Source: Coleofasciculus sp. S288
Lineage (GTDB): Bacteria > Cyanobacteriota > Cyanobacteriia > Cyanobacteriales > Coleofasciculaceae
Direction: 5' to 3'
DNA: 6,024 nucleotides
Assembly (NCBI GenBank): GCA_020216575.1
Contig: JAIUYC010000287.1
Coordinates: forward strand, 1 to 6,024
Position numbers and translations under genes: made by a program. The notes beneath the pieces were generated by a model that was given only the letters and a program-made list of their open reading frames with translations, did no database searches and was not told where the DNA came from. This document shows positions 5,711 through 6,024 of this stretch, one piece after another (within the stretch, counting starts at the first letter, position 1; each line of letters begins with the position of its first letter).

Positions 5711-6024
5711 CTAAAAGGGTAATTCCTCTTCATTCTGCTCTTTGATCGATAATCTCAAGGATGTGCTGGTTTCCTCTTCCACTGGCAGTTGTTCAATAAG
5801 TTCTCCCAGTTCTTTTTGAAGCTTTTGCGTTAGCTGAATAGGTAAATCTAACTCAATTCCCAGCATTTGCGTCAGCTTAGCTAGTTGTCCAAATTCCACT
5901 TTTTTAGTTGATCGCGTTGAGCTAGACAGCTGAAAACCGCTTGTTTCGGAAATCTCCTGTGCCTGCATCGCCGCTTTGAGCCTTTCTTTGATGTGATTGA
6001 TTTCTGTATCTAACTGCTTCCACT
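5711..6024 (-). CDS. Unrecognised protein, C-terminal part, with SSB-tip-like tail (N-terminus outside window)
   Basis: The - strand frame is open from the window edge to TAG at 5711-5713, giving 103 visible residues. The internal ATG at 5968 is not the start, because the frame upstream of it still reads as coding (WKQLDTEINHIKERLKAAM). The visible part has an amphipathic helix with coiled-coil character, a Ser/Thr-rich linker, a second helical region (FGQLAKLTQMLGIELDLPIQLTQ and on through KELGELIEQL), and an acidic end with residues EEETST, EQNEEE and final LPF. The terminal acidic run plus L-P-F resembles the DDDIPF-type C-terminal peptide with which single-stranded DNA-binding protein recruits DNA repair and replication enzymes. 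The rest does not look like an SSB tail, which is normally Gly/Pro/Gln-rich and unstructured. The family is not recognised. Confidence 0.65.
   Translation of the reverse strand, partial: WKQLDTEINHIKERLKAAMQAQEISETSGFQLSSSTRSTKKVEFGQLAKLTQMLGIELDLPIQLTQKLQKELGELIEQLPVEEETSTSLRLSIKEQNEEELPF

Noticed and set aside
1..6024. CRISPR arrays, tRNA or rRNA genes, transposase genes
   Set aside because: No regularly spaced repeats, no cloverleaf with a T-loop signature, and no transposase motifs were found on either strand.

Overview
This window is most likely cyanobacterial chromosome. It has nine perfect GCGATCGC palindromes (HIP1 sites) in about 6 kb, a DUF1517-type protein, a ClpC chaperone with the features of the cyanobacterial/plastid type, and a heptameric GAAGGCA repeat of the kind scattered through filamentous cyanobacteria. 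Base composition is moderate, with AT-rich intergenic stretches. The exact genus cannot be read from the sequence.

Layout. On the + strand, positions 1-323 are the end of a DUF1517-family protein. It is followed by a 76-residue acidic hypothetical protein (347-577) and an overlapping gene (520-1116) that is broken by a single in-frame TAG at 703-705. A convergent 69-residue hypothetical gene lies on the - strand (1160-1369). After an AT-rich gap comes an 80-residue + strand protein (1672-1914) whose pattern resembles the C-terminal domain of ribosomal protein L7/L12. A MITE-like inverted-repeat element (1994-2096) sits just beyond the clpC stop.

The centre is a - strand pair: a 68-residue cysteine-rich protein (4637-4843) followed 51 bp later by a full-length 825-residue ClpC unfoldase (2108-4585). 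The latter carries the Clp N repeats, two AAA+ modules, the UVR middle segment and an LGF loop for docking ClpP. About 420 bp of intergenic DNA separates this pair from a + strand 67-residue zinc-ribbon protein (5265-5468) with an extended -10 promoter. The window closes with the C-terminus of an unrecognised - strand protein (5711 to the edge) that ends in an acidic LPF tail like the SSB C-terminal tip.

How the genes relate. Only the 4637-4843/clpC pair looks like an operon. The 1-1116 genes are co-directional and closely spaced or overlapping, and may be one transcript. The other small genes appear to be independent units. I do not see a convincing multi-gene novel system. The best leads are the interrupted gene, the small protein linked to clpC, diverged inverted copies of a short sequence flanking the clpC unit, and the SSB-tip-like tail.
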